Shown: positions 14,801-22,174, numbered from the stretch's first letter. The stretch is DNA of 24,993 nucleotides from Elusimicrobiota bacterium (GCA_022703115.1 JAKLEK010000004.1:1-24993); one strand, 5' to 3'. The notes: generated by a model not told the origin, from the sequence alone. A program made the numbers and translations.

Positions 14801-16771
14801 CTGCGCGAAGGGCTGGAGCGCGAGAAGTCCAGGTTCGCGGAAGAGGTCCGAGTGCGGGAGGAGAGACTCGCGGCCGCTTATGAGAAGGTCGCCGGGCTGG
14901 AGAGCGGCATGGCCGCGATGAGGGAATCGTATCAGCGGGATATGGCCGACAGGCTCAGGGAAAAAGAGGCCTCGTTCGCGGCCAGGCTCTCCGCCGTCGA
15001 GGCGGACAACGCCGCCAGACGGGAGGCTCTGGCCGCGGGGTTCGCCGCGAAGGAGAAGGCCCTGAGCAGCGAAGCCGAGGCCAGGAACGCCGCGGAGCGG
15101 AGCGCGTGGCAGGCGCAGCAGGCCAGGCTCGAAGCGATGCTCGCAAGGAACGGCGACGACTTCCGCAAGGCGCAGAAGGAGATCGAGGAGCTGGCGGCCG
15201 CCGTTTCCCGGAAAGAGGATGAGAAACGGCAGATGAAGGCGGAACTGGAGGAGACGGCGCGCCGGGCGGCCGAGGACATCAGGAACGCCGGCAGCCGCGC
15301 GCTGGCGGAAAAAGCGGCGGAGCTGGAATCCGCGTACAGGGAACGCAGGGAACTCCTGGAAGCGGAGACGGCCGCGCTCAGGGAAGAGCTGCGCGGCGAG
15401 GAGCGCAGGCGCGCCGGAGAGATATCGGCCAATTTCGAGGCCGCTTCACGCAGGATGGCGCAGGAGAACGAGGCGCTCAGGAACGCGGCGGCGAAGATGC
15501 GGGAGGAGATGGCCGCCGCCCAGGCCAAGGCGGATTCCTACATGAGCGAGATCATGGATAAGGAACACGCCCATCAGGCCGAAATGCTGGAGCTGAAGGA
15601 GACGCTCGCGGCCGAACTGGAAGGCAAGCTGGCCGCGGCCGCCGACAGGGCCGCGCAGATGCAGCAGGAAAGGGTGCGCTTCCTTGAGAAGGAACTGGCC
15701 AGGGCCCGGCAGGACGGCGCGGACGCGGCGCGGAGTCTGGAGGAGTCTTTCCGCAAGGAAAAGGAAATGCTCGCCGCGGAGCTTGGCAGGCGCCAGGACT
15801 ACATAACCGTAATGGACCAGAAGCTCAGGGAAATGGAGACCGACCTGGCGAAAAGCCGGCAGAACGCGGCCGCCGAGTATCTGGTGCAGATAGCCGATCA
15901 GGACGAGAAGTTCAAGGCGCTCGCGGCGGAGTACGAGTCCAGGCAGGAGAAGCTGGAGGCCGAGGCCGCCGCCCGTGTGGAGACGGTCAGGGCCGAGGGC
16001 GAGGAGCGCCTGATGGAGCTGGAACGCAGGATGGAGGCTGGAGAGGCGGCGGCGCTCAAGGAGAGGGAGGCCCGCGCGGCCGAACTGTCGGCCGCCGTAT
16101 CGGAAGCGGCGGAGCGCGCCGCGGCCCCGCTCAGGGAGAGGCTTAAAGCCCTGGAGCAGGAGATGCTGGCGGGGGAACGCAGGGCGGAAGAGGACGCCAA
16201 GGCGAGGGAGGCGGCGTTCAAGAGGGAAAAAGAGAAGCTCTCCGCGGAGCTGAGCCGCAGGGACGGATACCTGGAAACGGCGGATTTCAAGCTCAGGGAA
16301 ATGGAGGCCGAACTGATAAAGGTCCGGCAGAACGCCGCGGCCGCCTGTCTCGGGCAGATATCCGAACAGGACGACAAGTTCAGGGAGATGGCGCGCGAGT
16401 ACGAGTCCAGGCAGGCGAAGCTGGAAAAAGCCGCCGCGGACCGCGTAGAGGCGGTGAAGCGGGACTACGAGGACAGGATCCGCGACATGGAAGAGACGCT
16501 CAAGGCTAAGGAAAGTCTTGTCCGCCAGGGAGGGGATTTCTGGCGGCAGAAACAGGCGGAACTTGACGCCCAGCACTCGGCGCTGAACCTGAAGGTGAAC
16601 GCCTTCAACGAGGAGATGTTCGCCCAGCGGCGGGCGCTCTCCGAGAGGGAGAACGCGCTGAACGCACAGCAGCTGGAGCGGGAAAAGGACCTGGCCGCCC
16701 GTATGTCGGAGATACAGAAGCTCAAGGTGGAACTGACGAAGACCATCGCGGAATACAAGAACAGGAAATAG
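8813..16771 (+). CDS. Giant repetitive coiled-coil protein (2652 residues), unknown function
   Basis: A single intact frame of 2652 residues starting at ATG 8813, with AAAGGA at 8800-8805. No signal peptide or membrane segment is seen, so it is predicted cytoplasmic. A short head (about 1-40, with NELEQLVNDV and MTLRWALERL) precedes an almost unbroken alpha-helical rod rich in Ala, Glu, Lys and Arg. I count one proline (Pro2439) and three cysteines. Between about residues 300 and 2000 an HHxELMxxLAEKEAALKAQA-type motif recurs with alternating flanks, and residues 2316-2367 are repeated at 2472-2523. The last 110 residues (from GGDFWRQKQAELDAQ) are non-repeat. It heads a module with 16788 and 17507. 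I recognise no family; SMC, myosin-like and crescentin-like names would be superficial matches. A scaffold or filament role is inference. Confidence 0.93.
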   Translation: MANEYNELEQLVNDVTNIDTARMTLRWALERLNSIEKERAELKKTLAVAEDARKTLEVKAQSLEQSFKSRGKVLEEKEGFYTKLEATMALLGDGKLDIQQLLKKEARLDQARLELEREYQDKFEELDKNQNSVIARWNQRLLDVETQYAKRLSESQNRYDSLRQELEADYQGRLGALESSYTRKEKELTERINSLESSIKAGGNALEGRRKEIESEFLAKKSEIEGNYLKLKSMLEAGFQERAHSMENEHCAQVRSLEKTWNAERERLMAEQRARDDQFEKSQKEMARLEAQLSAQQEQHHREIIDIISGKEEAFRGKVAELEREKAAYEKAAEDLAASLESKEKDWALQKGQLQADFARRCAEIESAAMDRALALEKDGSARKAAMEKLIAAAKEEFAREASARVEDVRRDMEGEKARLEEDNQIKTAALDRAALMIRSLEETLASSGEEHQRELLAKIRANEENFRVKLSEFEAEKEEYKAEIARLTEAAGARDARFIEETKRMQKEFDDKYAALEAKASDAAGRDRASYESRIAALTASFEKREKDWILERERLGGELATVSNSVQSLAAERVEKIKSAYEARKAELEEQFEEKLAAATSALAFEKAQMIADLKTASEQYTRLSEQFKELENTIAADRRAHHEEIMGKLAEKEAALKEQAERFGKELALKDEFAAGAALDASAKESAWLEEKKRLSADFADRLSLQEAGLAKREEALENQYRLKSAELEKNAAEVRALMEADFNRRVEVEKQAFEAAKARLSDENRLKGEQLSEARAMASERVEKIRALYETRKAELEKQLEERMAAASAAMASEKARLLADLRTAGEEYSGLSERFKELENAIASDRRMHHEELMRHMAAKEAALNQQAGDFEKEISKLREDMEAREAAWLEEREKMRAAVAEAAVRYEREAAERVSAIEVEHEKKRAELERILNERLAEKEAVLRLEMGKILEASRLKDGRIGEAHERIKDLEGRLGALGEAHRRELAERLAEKESALKAQADALRGEKEAALERQAEALRGEMSREQASFSAREAALTEDKERLGRSLIEASSRAEREIKERTAAIAAEYAGKKEELERMLEERMAAASSALAFEKAGLIADLKTASEEYTRLSEHSKELEGALARDRQEHHRELMARLADKEAALKAQADDFNEEMRKLREAMSAREDEWTSEREALLKAAAAAGDRAEREAAERAEAAARGYERKKAELEKILSERLAAKESMFRLETSKILEEGKLKDERLAAAHAQVRDLEHRLNALSDAHHQELAARLAEKEAALKAQAGSFAGEMKALSDAAAAREASWADEKSALASGFAARLLESEKEMAARESALREQYRVKEAEIARAAAESREAAEAEFSRRLAEEKGRIEAEKTRLGEESAIKDGQLASMHRKVKELETAIGGLKDVHHAELMKAQDEKEAALRAQAGGFNSELAAIRETHNSKVSFMSREKDAALKAQAANYEKDLGALRETLSAKEAVWSREKEKSAAAMAEAAARAERELKAHAAQLSAEYDRKKAELERILNERLAEKEAVLKLENEKILEASRLKDGQLAAAYARAKDLEARLNGLAETHHGELMARLAEKEAALKAQAEALNGERLSALDAQARSFREELSALGKGFAVKEAAWQAEREKASAETAGVRAAAERELKSRMERLAAEYEGRKAELEKQFDDKYASASQALAFEKSRLMADLRTAGEEYARLAERSKELELTIEADRQAHHKVLMEKLAEKEAALKAQADGFGRELASLRDSLAAKEAAWTLEKEKSGAALAETSARAERELKAHSARLSAEYDRKKAELERILNERLAEKEAALKLEKEKVLETGRLKDGQMAAAYARVKELESKLGEMSGAHHEELMARLAEKETALQSQAEAMGRDKASALEEQGRRLAADYEARKAALEKQFDDKFASASQALAFEKARLLDDLRTASEEYTRLAGQLKDMEAAIAADRQAHHKALMDGMADKEAALKEQAGGFEREAAELREGLEREKSRFAEEVRVREERLAAAYEKVAGLESGMAAMRESYQRDMADRLREKEASFAARLSAVEADNAARREALAAGFAAKEKALSSEAEARNAAERSAWQAQQARLEAMLARNGDDFRKAQKEIEELAAAVSRKEDEKRQMKAELEETARRAAEDIRNAGSRALAEKAAELESAYRERRELLEAETAALREELRGEERRRAGEISANFEAASRRMAQENEALRNAAAKMREEMAAAQAKADSYMSEIMDKEHAHQAEMLELKETLAAELEGKLAAAADRAAQMQQERVRFLEKELARARQDGADAARSLEESFRKEKEMLAAELGRRQDYITVMDQKLREMETDLAKSRQNAAAEYLVQIADQDEKFKALAAEYESRQEKLEAEAAARVETVRAEGEERLMELERRMEAGEAAALKEREARAAELSAAVSEAAERAAAPLRERLKALEQEMLAGERRAEEDAKAREAAFKREKEKLSAELSRRDGYLETADFKLREMEAELIKVRQNAAAACLGQISEQDDKFREMAREYESRQAKLEKAAADRVEAVKRDYEDRIRDMEETLKAKESLVRQGGDFWRQKQAELDAQHSALNLKVNAFNEEMFAQRRALSERENALNAQQLEREKDLAARMSEIQKLKVELTKTIAEYKNRK
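9710..14770 (+). repeat. Higher-order internal repeats in the giant gene, alternating 134/149-residue units
   Basis: The His anchor of the HHxELM motif falls at residues 300, 452, 644, 854, 988, 1137, 1271, 1416, 1583, 1732, 1866 and 1968. H452 and H988 are followed by Gln and Arg instead of a second His. Spacings of 134 and 149 alternate (854-988-1137-1271 and 1583-1732-1866), giving a 283-residue compound unit. Type A units carry ALAFEKARLLADLRTASEEY before the anchor; type B units carry AELERILNERLAEKEA and SRLKDGQLAAA. At DNA level the units near 13382 and 14231 are nearly identical over about 60 bases at an offset of exactly 849 bases. Confidence 0.85.
15758..16381 (+). repeat. C-terminal 156-residue duplication in the giant gene
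   Basis: Residues 2316-2367 (EKEMLAAELGRR through DEKF) and 2472-2523 (EKEKLSAELSRR through DDKF) align without gaps at an offset of exactly 156 residues. They share the blocks KLREMExxLxKxRQNAAA and QIxxQDxKF, followed by AxEYESRQxKLE in both. This repeat is different from the HH-anchored repeats upstream. Confidence 0.85.
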
Positions 16772-16787
16772 CCGCGGGGATAAGCTT

Positions 16788-17510
16788 ATGGAAAAAGAAA
16801 CCAGCATACAATGCGTGCCGGTGGAGCTGATGGAGCGCCTCAAGAAGCTCCTTTCCCGGCTTTGGGAGGACAAGAACCCCGCGGCCGTGCACCTGGGCGC
16901 TATAATGGACGAGTTCGAACCGGACGTCAAGTCCCTGAGCGGGGTGGTAAAGGAATACGAGGCGGATTACTCCGCCCGCCTGAGGTCCATGGAGGAAGCG
17001 TACAAGGAGAGGGTCCGGGCGCTGGAGAAGGACCTCGAAGACCACAAAGCGAGGATGTCGGGCATGGCCGGTTCCAGGGAGGAGAGGGCCAGGCGTCTGT
17101 CCGAACTGGAGGAGGCGCTGCGGGCCAAGGAGGCCGAGATAGCCGCGCTGCGCGCCAAGAACGCGGAGGACGAGACGCGCCTTAACTTCAAATATGTGGC
17201 GAAGATGCAGGAGCTCTACGACGCGGTGAGCAGAAAGGAGATGGAGATGTTCTCGCGCTGGGAGGAAAAGAACAGGGCGCTGGAGGAAAGGAACGCGGCT
17301 TCGGCGGCCGAATACGATTCGAAAGCGCGGGAACTGAAGGTGCTTGAGAAGAAAATGGCGGCGGAGTTGAACGGCAGGAAAGAGGAACTCCTCAAGACTT
17401 TCGAAAAGCTCAGGGCGGACCTGGAGTCCAGGGAGGCGGCCCTGGCGCTCAGGGAGGAAAAGTTCGCCGCGCTGGAGCGCAAGCGCCGGACCATGACCGA
17501 GGAAATATGA
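16788..17510 (+). CDS. Coiled-coil protein (240 residues), partner of the giant rod
   Basis: A soluble 240-residue protein starting at ATG 16788, 17 bases after the giant gene's stop, with GGGGA at 16776-16780. The first 55 residues look globular or helical-bundle-like (CVPVELMERLKKLLSRLW, then AIMDEFEPDVKSL). From about residue 55 to the end it is continuous heptad-rich helix with Glu/Lys/Arg/Ala and no proline. A conserved-looking KEMEMFSRWEEKNRALEE segment lies near 150-165. Its stop overlaps the next start by ATGA (17507-17510), a sign of coupled translation. No family recognised. Context suggests it pairs with the giant coiled coil or links it to the membrane protein that follows. Function is unknown. 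Confidence 0.88.
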   Translation: MEKETSIQCVPVELMERLKKLLSRLWEDKNPAAVHLGAIMDEFEPDVKSLSGVVKEYEADYSARLRSMEEAYKERVRALEKDLEDHKARMSGMAGSREERARRLSELEEALRAKEAEIAALRAKNAEDETRLNFKYVAKMQELYDAVSRKEMEMFSRWEEKNRALEERNAASAAEYDSKARELKVLEKKMAAELNGRKEELLKTFEKLRADLESREAALALREEKFAALERKRRTMTEEI

Positions 17511-18142
17511 AGAACGATAACGAGATAAGGGAACTGCTGGACAGGCTGAGGGGAGAACTGCGCTCCAGTCAGGACGCCGTCCAGGCTCCGGCGGCGCAGC
17601 CGGCGGCCGGACAGCCGCAGGCCGCCCCTCCGCGTGAAAGGCCGGAAAGGCGTCCGGCGGCCGCCCCTTTCGCGCGTGCAGCGAGGAGGGAGCCGCCGGC
17701 CTTCCGGAAGACCGAACTCGGCGGTTACGATGCCCCGCGCCCGGCGTCCGGTGACGACGCCATATGGATCGAGAACAAGGAAGCCATGCTCCTGGGCGTG
17801 CTGGCCTCGCTGGCGGCGGCGCTCGGGGGGGCGCTGTCCGGGCTGGGGTATCTCGCTGTCGCCGGGACGGCCTCGTTCCTCCTTTTCTCCTGCGCTATGG
17901 CGCTGGCGCTTTTCGGCCGCTATCTGAACTTCCGGGAGGGTCCGTCCGCGGAGAGCAGGAACGCGCGGCTGGAACAGTTGGCGCTGAAGCTGGATTCCCT
18001 GGAGGAGAAGCTCGCGTCCGTAAGGGCGTCCGCCGAGATCTCGGCGCGGCCCGCGGATGCGGAACTTGAGCGGAAAGTGGAGGAACTGCGGAAAGTGGTC
18101 AGGTCCCTGTCCAGGGCGGTGGACGGCGGCGGGAACGATTGA
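17507..18142 (+). CDS. Two-helix membrane protein with disordered N-tail and C-terminal coiled coil
   Basis: A 211-residue protein whose ATG overlaps the previous stop. It has a short N-terminal helix (1-20, NEIRELLDRLRGELR), a Pro/Ala/Arg/Gln-rich segment (about 24-70) that is probably a flexible linker, the motif DDAIWIENKEAM, two hydrophobic helices at about 92-112 and 115-136 separated by a Gly-rich turn, and a C-terminal coiled coil (about 153-205). With a tight hairpin both ends face the cytoplasm. That arrangement would let the coiled-coil end bind other coiled coils and anchor them to the inner membrane. No family recognised. It is the last gene of the coiled-coil module and lies just upstream of the polysaccharide export genes, which start from their own -10 box. 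Confidence 0.87.
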   Translation: MKNDNEIRELLDRLRGELRSSQDAVQAPAAQPAAGQPQAAPPRERPERRPAAAPFARAARREPPAFRKTELGGYDAPRPASGDDAIWIENKEAMLLGVLASLAAALGGALSGLGYLAVAGTASFLLFSCAMALALFGRYLNFREGPSAESRNARLEQLALKLDSLEEKLASVRASAEISARPADAELERKVEELRKVVRSLSRAVDGGGND

Positions 18143-18178
18143 ACCCGGGTCCGTGGTAAACGCGCGTAAATAATGAGG

Positions 18179-18184
18179 TATAAT
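18179..18184 (+). promoter_or_regulatory. -10 box immediately before the export gene (probably leaderless)
   Basis: TATAAT at 18179-18184 stands 5 bases before ATG 18190 and 8 bases before ATG 18193. Transcription normally starts about 7 bases after the -10 box, which falls on or beside these ATGs. No good -35 match is seen. GAGG at 18175-18178 would lie upstream of the transcript start and so could act as a ribosome binding site only on read-through mRNA. Confidence 0.5.
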
Positions 18185-18189
18185 TGCCT

Positions 18190-18876
18190 ATGATGAAGAC
18201 AAAAGCGTGGGCGCTCGCTTTCCTGCTGATCTTTAATTCCTTCCCCGGTCTCGTCCTGGCGCAGATGGCCCCCGGCGGAAAGGATTACTTTATAGAGGCG
18301 GGGGACGTCCTGAACGTGAAGGTCTTCCCGGCCGAGGAATTCTCGCGGGAGGTCACCGTGCGTCCCGACGGCACCATAGACGTGCCTCTGCTGGGGCCGG
18401 TGAAGGTCGCCGGGATGAAGAGCGGAGAACTGGAGTCCGTGATGACGGCCAAGTTCTCTAAATACGTGTCCGATCCGCGCATCACCATAAACGTGCGCAA
18501 GTTCTCCGCCGACGCCATAGCCATCATAGGGGAATCCCACGGCACAGGATACTACACTTATCGCGAGGGCATGAAGCTGCTGGACCTGGTGGCCGCCGCC
18601 GGCGGCCTCGCCGATTATCCCAGGGCCGACAAGGTGAGGATATACAGACGCGTCAAGGACGCCGACGGAAAGGTGAAAGAGGAAGTGATAAAGGCGAACG
18701 TGGCGGCGGTAATGGAAGGCCGCATGGAGCATAATATCCCTCTGGTGGCCGGGGACATCGTCTACGTTCCGAGGACGAAATTGTACAAGAGCGGAAAATG
18801 GCTGACCGACAACCTGGTGCCCTGGATGACTCTGGTCACCATGGGCATCACGCTCGGGCTGGTAGCCAGGAAATAG
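18190..18876 (+). CDS. Wza-family polysaccharide export protein
   Basis: A periplasmic/outer-membrane polysaccharide export protein of 228 residues (227 if ATG 18193 is used). The N-terminus is a signal peptide ending LVLAQM. Next come the Poly_export domain (DYFIEAGDVLNVKVF, VRPDGTIDVPLLGPVKVAG, KYVSDPRITINV) and one SLBB domain (IIGESHGTGYYTYREGMKLLDLVAAAGGL, about residues 110-190). The C-terminal hydrophobic helix WMTLVTMGITLGLVARK may insert in the outer membrane, as the last helix of Wza does. There is only one SLBB repeat and no evident lipoprotein Cys, so it is shorter than E. coli Wza (about 380). It is first of the polysaccharide genes and pairs naturally with the Wzz/kinase gene 16 bases downstream. 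Confidence 0.93.
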   Translation: MMKTKAWALAFLLIFNSFPGLVLAQMAPGGKDYFIEAGDVLNVKVFPAEEFSREVTVRPDGTIDVPLLGPVKVAGMKSGELESVMTAKFSKYVSDPRITINVRKFSADAIAIIGESHGTGYYTYREGMKLLDLVAAAGGLADYPRADKVRIYRRVKDADGKVKEEVIKANVAAVMEGRMEHNIPLVAGDIVYVPRTKLYKSGKWLTDNLVPWMTLVTMGITLGLVARK

Positions 18877-18892
18877 ACGCCGCGCCCCGATT

Positions 18893-20773
18893 ATGAACTC
18901 GGAACTGACCCTATACGATTACTGGCGCATAATAAACAGGCGTAAATGGACGGCCCTGTCCGTCTTCCTGCTCACGCTCGGCTCCACCAGCTTCTACACG
19001 CGCCTTCAGCCGGTCATCTACCAGAGCCAGGCCATAATAAAGTTCCAGCCTCCCGCGTCATATTCCAAGATCCCCGGTTCGGAACTGACCGAGTTCGACC
19101 CCTGGAACGCGGTTTCCACGGAGATACGCGTCATAACCTCCATGGAGATCGCCGACCGCGCCGCCAGGAAGCTCGGCTGGCTCGACGATGGCGCCAATCC
19201 GGCCCGGAACGCCGGAGTGGTGAACTTCATTCTGGGCTCGTGCCGGGCGGAGCGTCTTCAGGACTCCAACCTCATAACCATCACCGGCGTCAATTCCGAT
19301 CCGGTGAAGGCCAGCGACCTCGTCAACGCCGTCATAGAGGCCTACCGCGATTACGACCTGGAGCAGAAGAGCAGACAGGGACGCAAGACCCTGGAGGACA
19401 TAGCTTCCAGAAAAGCCGAGGTGGAGGAGAACCTGCGCGCGCTGGAGCGTTCCAAACAGAATTTCATGGAGAAGAACCCGAACACCGGCCTCGGCGCAGC
19501 GCTGGCCAACCAGCTCGCCGATCTCGAGATCCGGAAGCGGGGGCTGCAGGACAAATACACTCCGAATCATCCCGACGTGATCGAACTGAACCAGCGCATC
19601 AAGGCCGTGGAGTCCAGGCTTGGAGAGATCCCGGCGAGGGAAGTGGAGCTCGTGCGCATAAGCCGGGAATTGCGGCTCCAGGAGGAGCTCTACACCACCC
19701 TGAATAAGCAGTACGAGGAGGCTAAACTCGGCCTTTCCTCGGTGGTCTCGTTCGTGAGCGTGGTGAACCCGGCGGTAGCCAGCGCCTCTCCGGTCTCTCC
19801 CAACAAGAGTCTCAACATGCTGATCGGCGGCATACTGGGCTTTTTTCTGGCCATAGTTTCGGTCTTCCTGCTGGAGAACCTGGACGTTTCCATAAGCACT
19901 ATCGAGGATATCGAATCGTTCCTGAAGCTGCCGGTCCTCGGCATCATGCCGCACATAGCCAGCGAACATCACCTGGACAACTGGCTGACGCAGTTGTTCA
20001 GGAAGGAAAGGTACACCGTGGAGGGTTTCAGGAGCGCGCTTCTGATAAACAGGCGCTACTCTTCAGGCGTGATAGAGGCGTACCATACGCTGAGGACCAA
20101 CATAATCTCCCAGCTTGGTTCAGGCGGCAGCATGTCGCTGGTCTTCAGTTCCGCGGGCCCGGCGGAAGGCAAGACCCTTACCGCGGTCAATTTCGCCCTG
20201 GCCGGGGCGCATGCCGGACTTAAAACGCTGCTTATCGACGCGGATATGCGCCGCCCGACGGTGCACCAGATCTTCGGTTCGAAAAGGGAGCCCGGTTTGA
20301 GCGATATCCTGACCGGGAGGACCGACTGGCGCGACGCCGCGCTGGAGAGCGAGGACCTCATGCTGGGCGGTCTGGATTTCGACAGCCTTATGCGGTTCCA
20401 GGGGATCGAGAATCTGCGCATAATCAACGCCGGCACCGTGCCCGGGAACATAGTGGATATCGTGGATTCGGCCGGATGGGAGGAACTGCTGACCGGCCTG
20501 AAGAGCGAGTTCGATCTGATAATCTTCGACGCGCCGCCGGTGCTCCTGTTCGTGGATTCCATCCTGCTGGCGAAGCATATGGACGGCGTGGTGCTGGTCT
20601 ATAAGGCCGGTAAGATAGCGCGGAGCGCGCTGCGCCGCGCCAAAGAGCAGGTGATAGGCGGCGGCAACGGCTCCCGGATGATAGGCGTCGTTCTGAACGG
20701 CGTGCGGGCCACGGAAATGGGCCCGCAGTACGGTTACTATTCCTCGGATTACAAGAAATACTCCCTGCGCTGA
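18893..20773 (+). CDS. Wzz / BY-kinase fusion (Wzc-like chain-length regulator)
   Basis: A 626-residue inner-membrane protein that controls polysaccharide polymer length and export by autophosphorylation. The N-terminal Wzz domain has TM1 at about 19-36, a periplasmic coiled-coil region and TM2 at about 307-328, preceded by the usual Pro/Ser-rich ASPVSPNKS. The cytoplasmic bacterial tyrosine kinase domain has Walker A SAGPAEGKT at 420-428 (Lys427), Walker A' LLIDADMRRP (Asp449, Asp451) and Walker B IIFDAPP (Asp546). The C-terminus carries a tyrosine cluster (Tyr613, 615, 616, 620, 623) for autophosphorylation. Start ATG 18893 lacks a clear ribosome binding site and follows the export gene by 16 bases, so coupled translation is likely. 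All kinase residues look intact. Confidence 0.95.
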   Translation: MNSELTLYDYWRIINRRKWTALSVFLLTLGSTSFYTRLQPVIYQSQAIIKFQPPASYSKIPGSELTEFDPWNAVSTEIRVITSMEIADRAARKLGWLDDGANPARNAGVVNFILGSCRAERLQDSNLITITGVNSDPVKASDLVNAVIEAYRDYDLEQKSRQGRKTLEDIASRKAEVEENLRALERSKQNFMEKNPNTGLGAALANQLADLEIRKRGLQDKYTPNHPDVIELNQRIKAVESRLGEIPAREVELVRISRELRLQEELYTTLNKQYEEAKLGLSSVVSFVSVVNPAVASASPVSPNKSLNMLIGGILGFFLAIVSVFLLENLDVSISTIEDIESFLKLPVLGIMPHIASEHHLDNWLTQLFRKERYTVEGFRSALLINRRYSSGVIEAYHTLRTNIISQLGSGGSMSLVFSSAGPAEGKTLTAVNFALAGAHAGLKTLLIDADMRRPTVHQIFGSKREPGLSDILTGRTDWRDAALESEDLMLGGLDFDSLMRFQGIENLRIINAGTVPGNIVDIVDSAGWEELLTGLKSEFDLIIFDAPPVLLFVDSILLAKHMDGVVLVYKAGKIARSALRRAKEQVIGGGNGSRMIGVVLNGVRATEMGPQYGYYSSDYKKYSLR

Positions 20774-20776
20774 CGC

Positions 20777-22174
20777 ATGCCGATAATTGTGGCGCTGATA
20801 CTGCTTGGCACGGCCGTGGGCGCGGGCATGCTCGCCTCGGCCGGGGCCGGCTATCCCGCCGCCCTGCTCGTCGTCGCCCTGCTGATGGGGCTCTTCGCTT
20901 TCTTCTCACCGAAACTGAGCCTGGTCCTCCTGGTCTTTTCCATGCTGCTCTCTCCGGAGCTGGGCGGCGGGGCCGTGGACCCGGGGCGTTCGGTCGTGGT
21001 GCGCTACGACGATATACTGCTCGTCATCATCTTCCTTTCCTGGTCCGCCAAGACCGCTTTGTTCAAGACCAGGCCGTTCATAACCTCCACTCCAGTACAG
21101 ACCCCGATCATGCTGTATACCGCCGTCTGCGTCCTGTCCACGGCCCTCGGCATATTGCGGGGCGACGTGGACGCCAGGGCCTCTTTCTTCTACCTTCTCA
21201 AGTACATAGAATACTTCCTGCTATACTTCATGACCGTGAACATCGTCGAGTCGGAGGAGGAGGTCAGGAAATACATGCGTTACGGCCTGATAGTGGCCGT
21301 AGCGGTCACGGCCTACGCCTATTATTACTACTACGCGTCCGGCGCCGGGCCCATGGCCAGGGCCACGGCCCCTTTCGAGGTGCCCCTGAACGGGGACCTG
21401 AACGAATCCGAGCCGGCCTCCCTGGGCGGGTATTATCTGGTGATATTCGGGGTGGTGATGGCGATGCTGACGCAGACCGGAGGGTATGTCTTTCTTCTCG
21501 CCGTCGGCATGCTCGTCTTCATGTTCCCGGCTTTCCTGCTGACCTTCTCTCGCTCTTCCTACATCGGCTTCTCTTTCATGGTGCCGGCCCTGTTCCTGCT
21601 GTCCGGGCGCAGGCGTCTTTTCCTGGCAGGGTTCCTGGCCGCCGGCATGGCGGGCATGGCCTTTTTCCCGGGCATGTACCGCCGTGTGGAGGACCGCATC
21701 ACGATGACCTATAAGGGCGACGCCGCCGTACAGACGTTCAGGACCGGGGTAGGCGGCACTGTGCGGCTGGAGGATTCCGCGGCTTCCAGGGTCCATTCCG
21801 TACGAAAGGTGTTCCTTTACAAGCTTCCTGAGCGCCCGATCCTCGGCTGGGGCGTGACCGGGGTCGGGCTTTGCGATACCCAGTACGCCCTGGTGCCCGG
21901 CGAGACGGGGATACTGGGCTCGGCGCTGTTCATATGGATGCTGCTGCGGCTGTTCCATACCGCTCGGACCGTTTTCCTCCGTTACGGCGCGCCGTTGACC
22001 AGGTCTCTAGCGCTCGGTTTTATGGTCTTTCTGACGGGGCTGCTTTTCCAGTCGCTGGGGGTCAACAGTTTCGTGATCGTGCGCATCATGGAGCCGTTCT
22101 GGTTCATCGCGGCGCTGCTCGGGGTGCTGTACCTTAAGGCGGAAAAGCCCGGGCCGGACGCTTCGCGGACCTGA
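20777..22174 (+). CDS. O-antigen ligase / polymerase family membrane protein (Wzy_C type)
   Basis: A 465-residue multi-pass inner-membrane protein starting 3 bases after the kinase stop, with no ribosome binding site. About ten or more hydrophobic helices are visible. The large periplasmic loop region of the WaaL/Wzy_C family lies between FLLTFSRSSYIGF (the conserved SR motif) and the downstream RKVFLYKLPERPILGWGVTGVG, whose L-x-G-x-G ending is characteristic. Such proteins either join finished glycan to an acceptor (ligase) or polymerise repeat units (Wzy); sequence alone does not separate the two. The neighbouring Wzz/kinase favours a polymerase, while the neighbouring Wzm/Wzt exporter favours a ligase. 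Confidence 0.85.
   Translation: MPIIVALILLGTAVGAGMLASAGAGYPAALLVVALLMGLFAFFSPKLSLVLLVFSMLLSPELGGGAVDPGRSVVVRYDDILLVIIFLSWSAKTALFKTRPFITSTPVQTPIMLYTAVCVLSTALGILRGDVDARASFFYLLKYIEYFLLYFMTVNIVESEEEVRKYMRYGLIVAVAVTAYAYYYYYASGAGPMARATAPFEVPLNGDLNESEPASLGGYYLVIFGVVMAMLTQTGGYVFLLAVGMLVFMFPAFLLTFSRSSYIGFSFMVPALFLLSGRRRLFLAGFLAAGMAGMAFFPGMYRRVEDRITMTYKGDAAVQTFRTGVGGTVRLEDSAASRVHSVRKVFLYKLPERPILGWGVTGVGLCDTQYALVPGETGILGSALFIWMLLRLFHTARTVFLRYGAPLTRSLALGFMVFLTGLLFQSLGVNSFVIVRIMEPFWFIAALLGVLYLKAEKPGPDASRT

Noticed and set aside
9677..16930. Long antisense open frames inside the giant gene (for example minus-strand 12740-14719, 9677-11395, 15446-16930)
   Set aside because: They are complements of the Glu/Lys/Ala-rich repeat and translate to Leu/Arg/Gly-rich low-complexity sequence without ribosome binding sites or family motifs. 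GC-rich repetitive coding DNA routinely leaves such open antisense frames.
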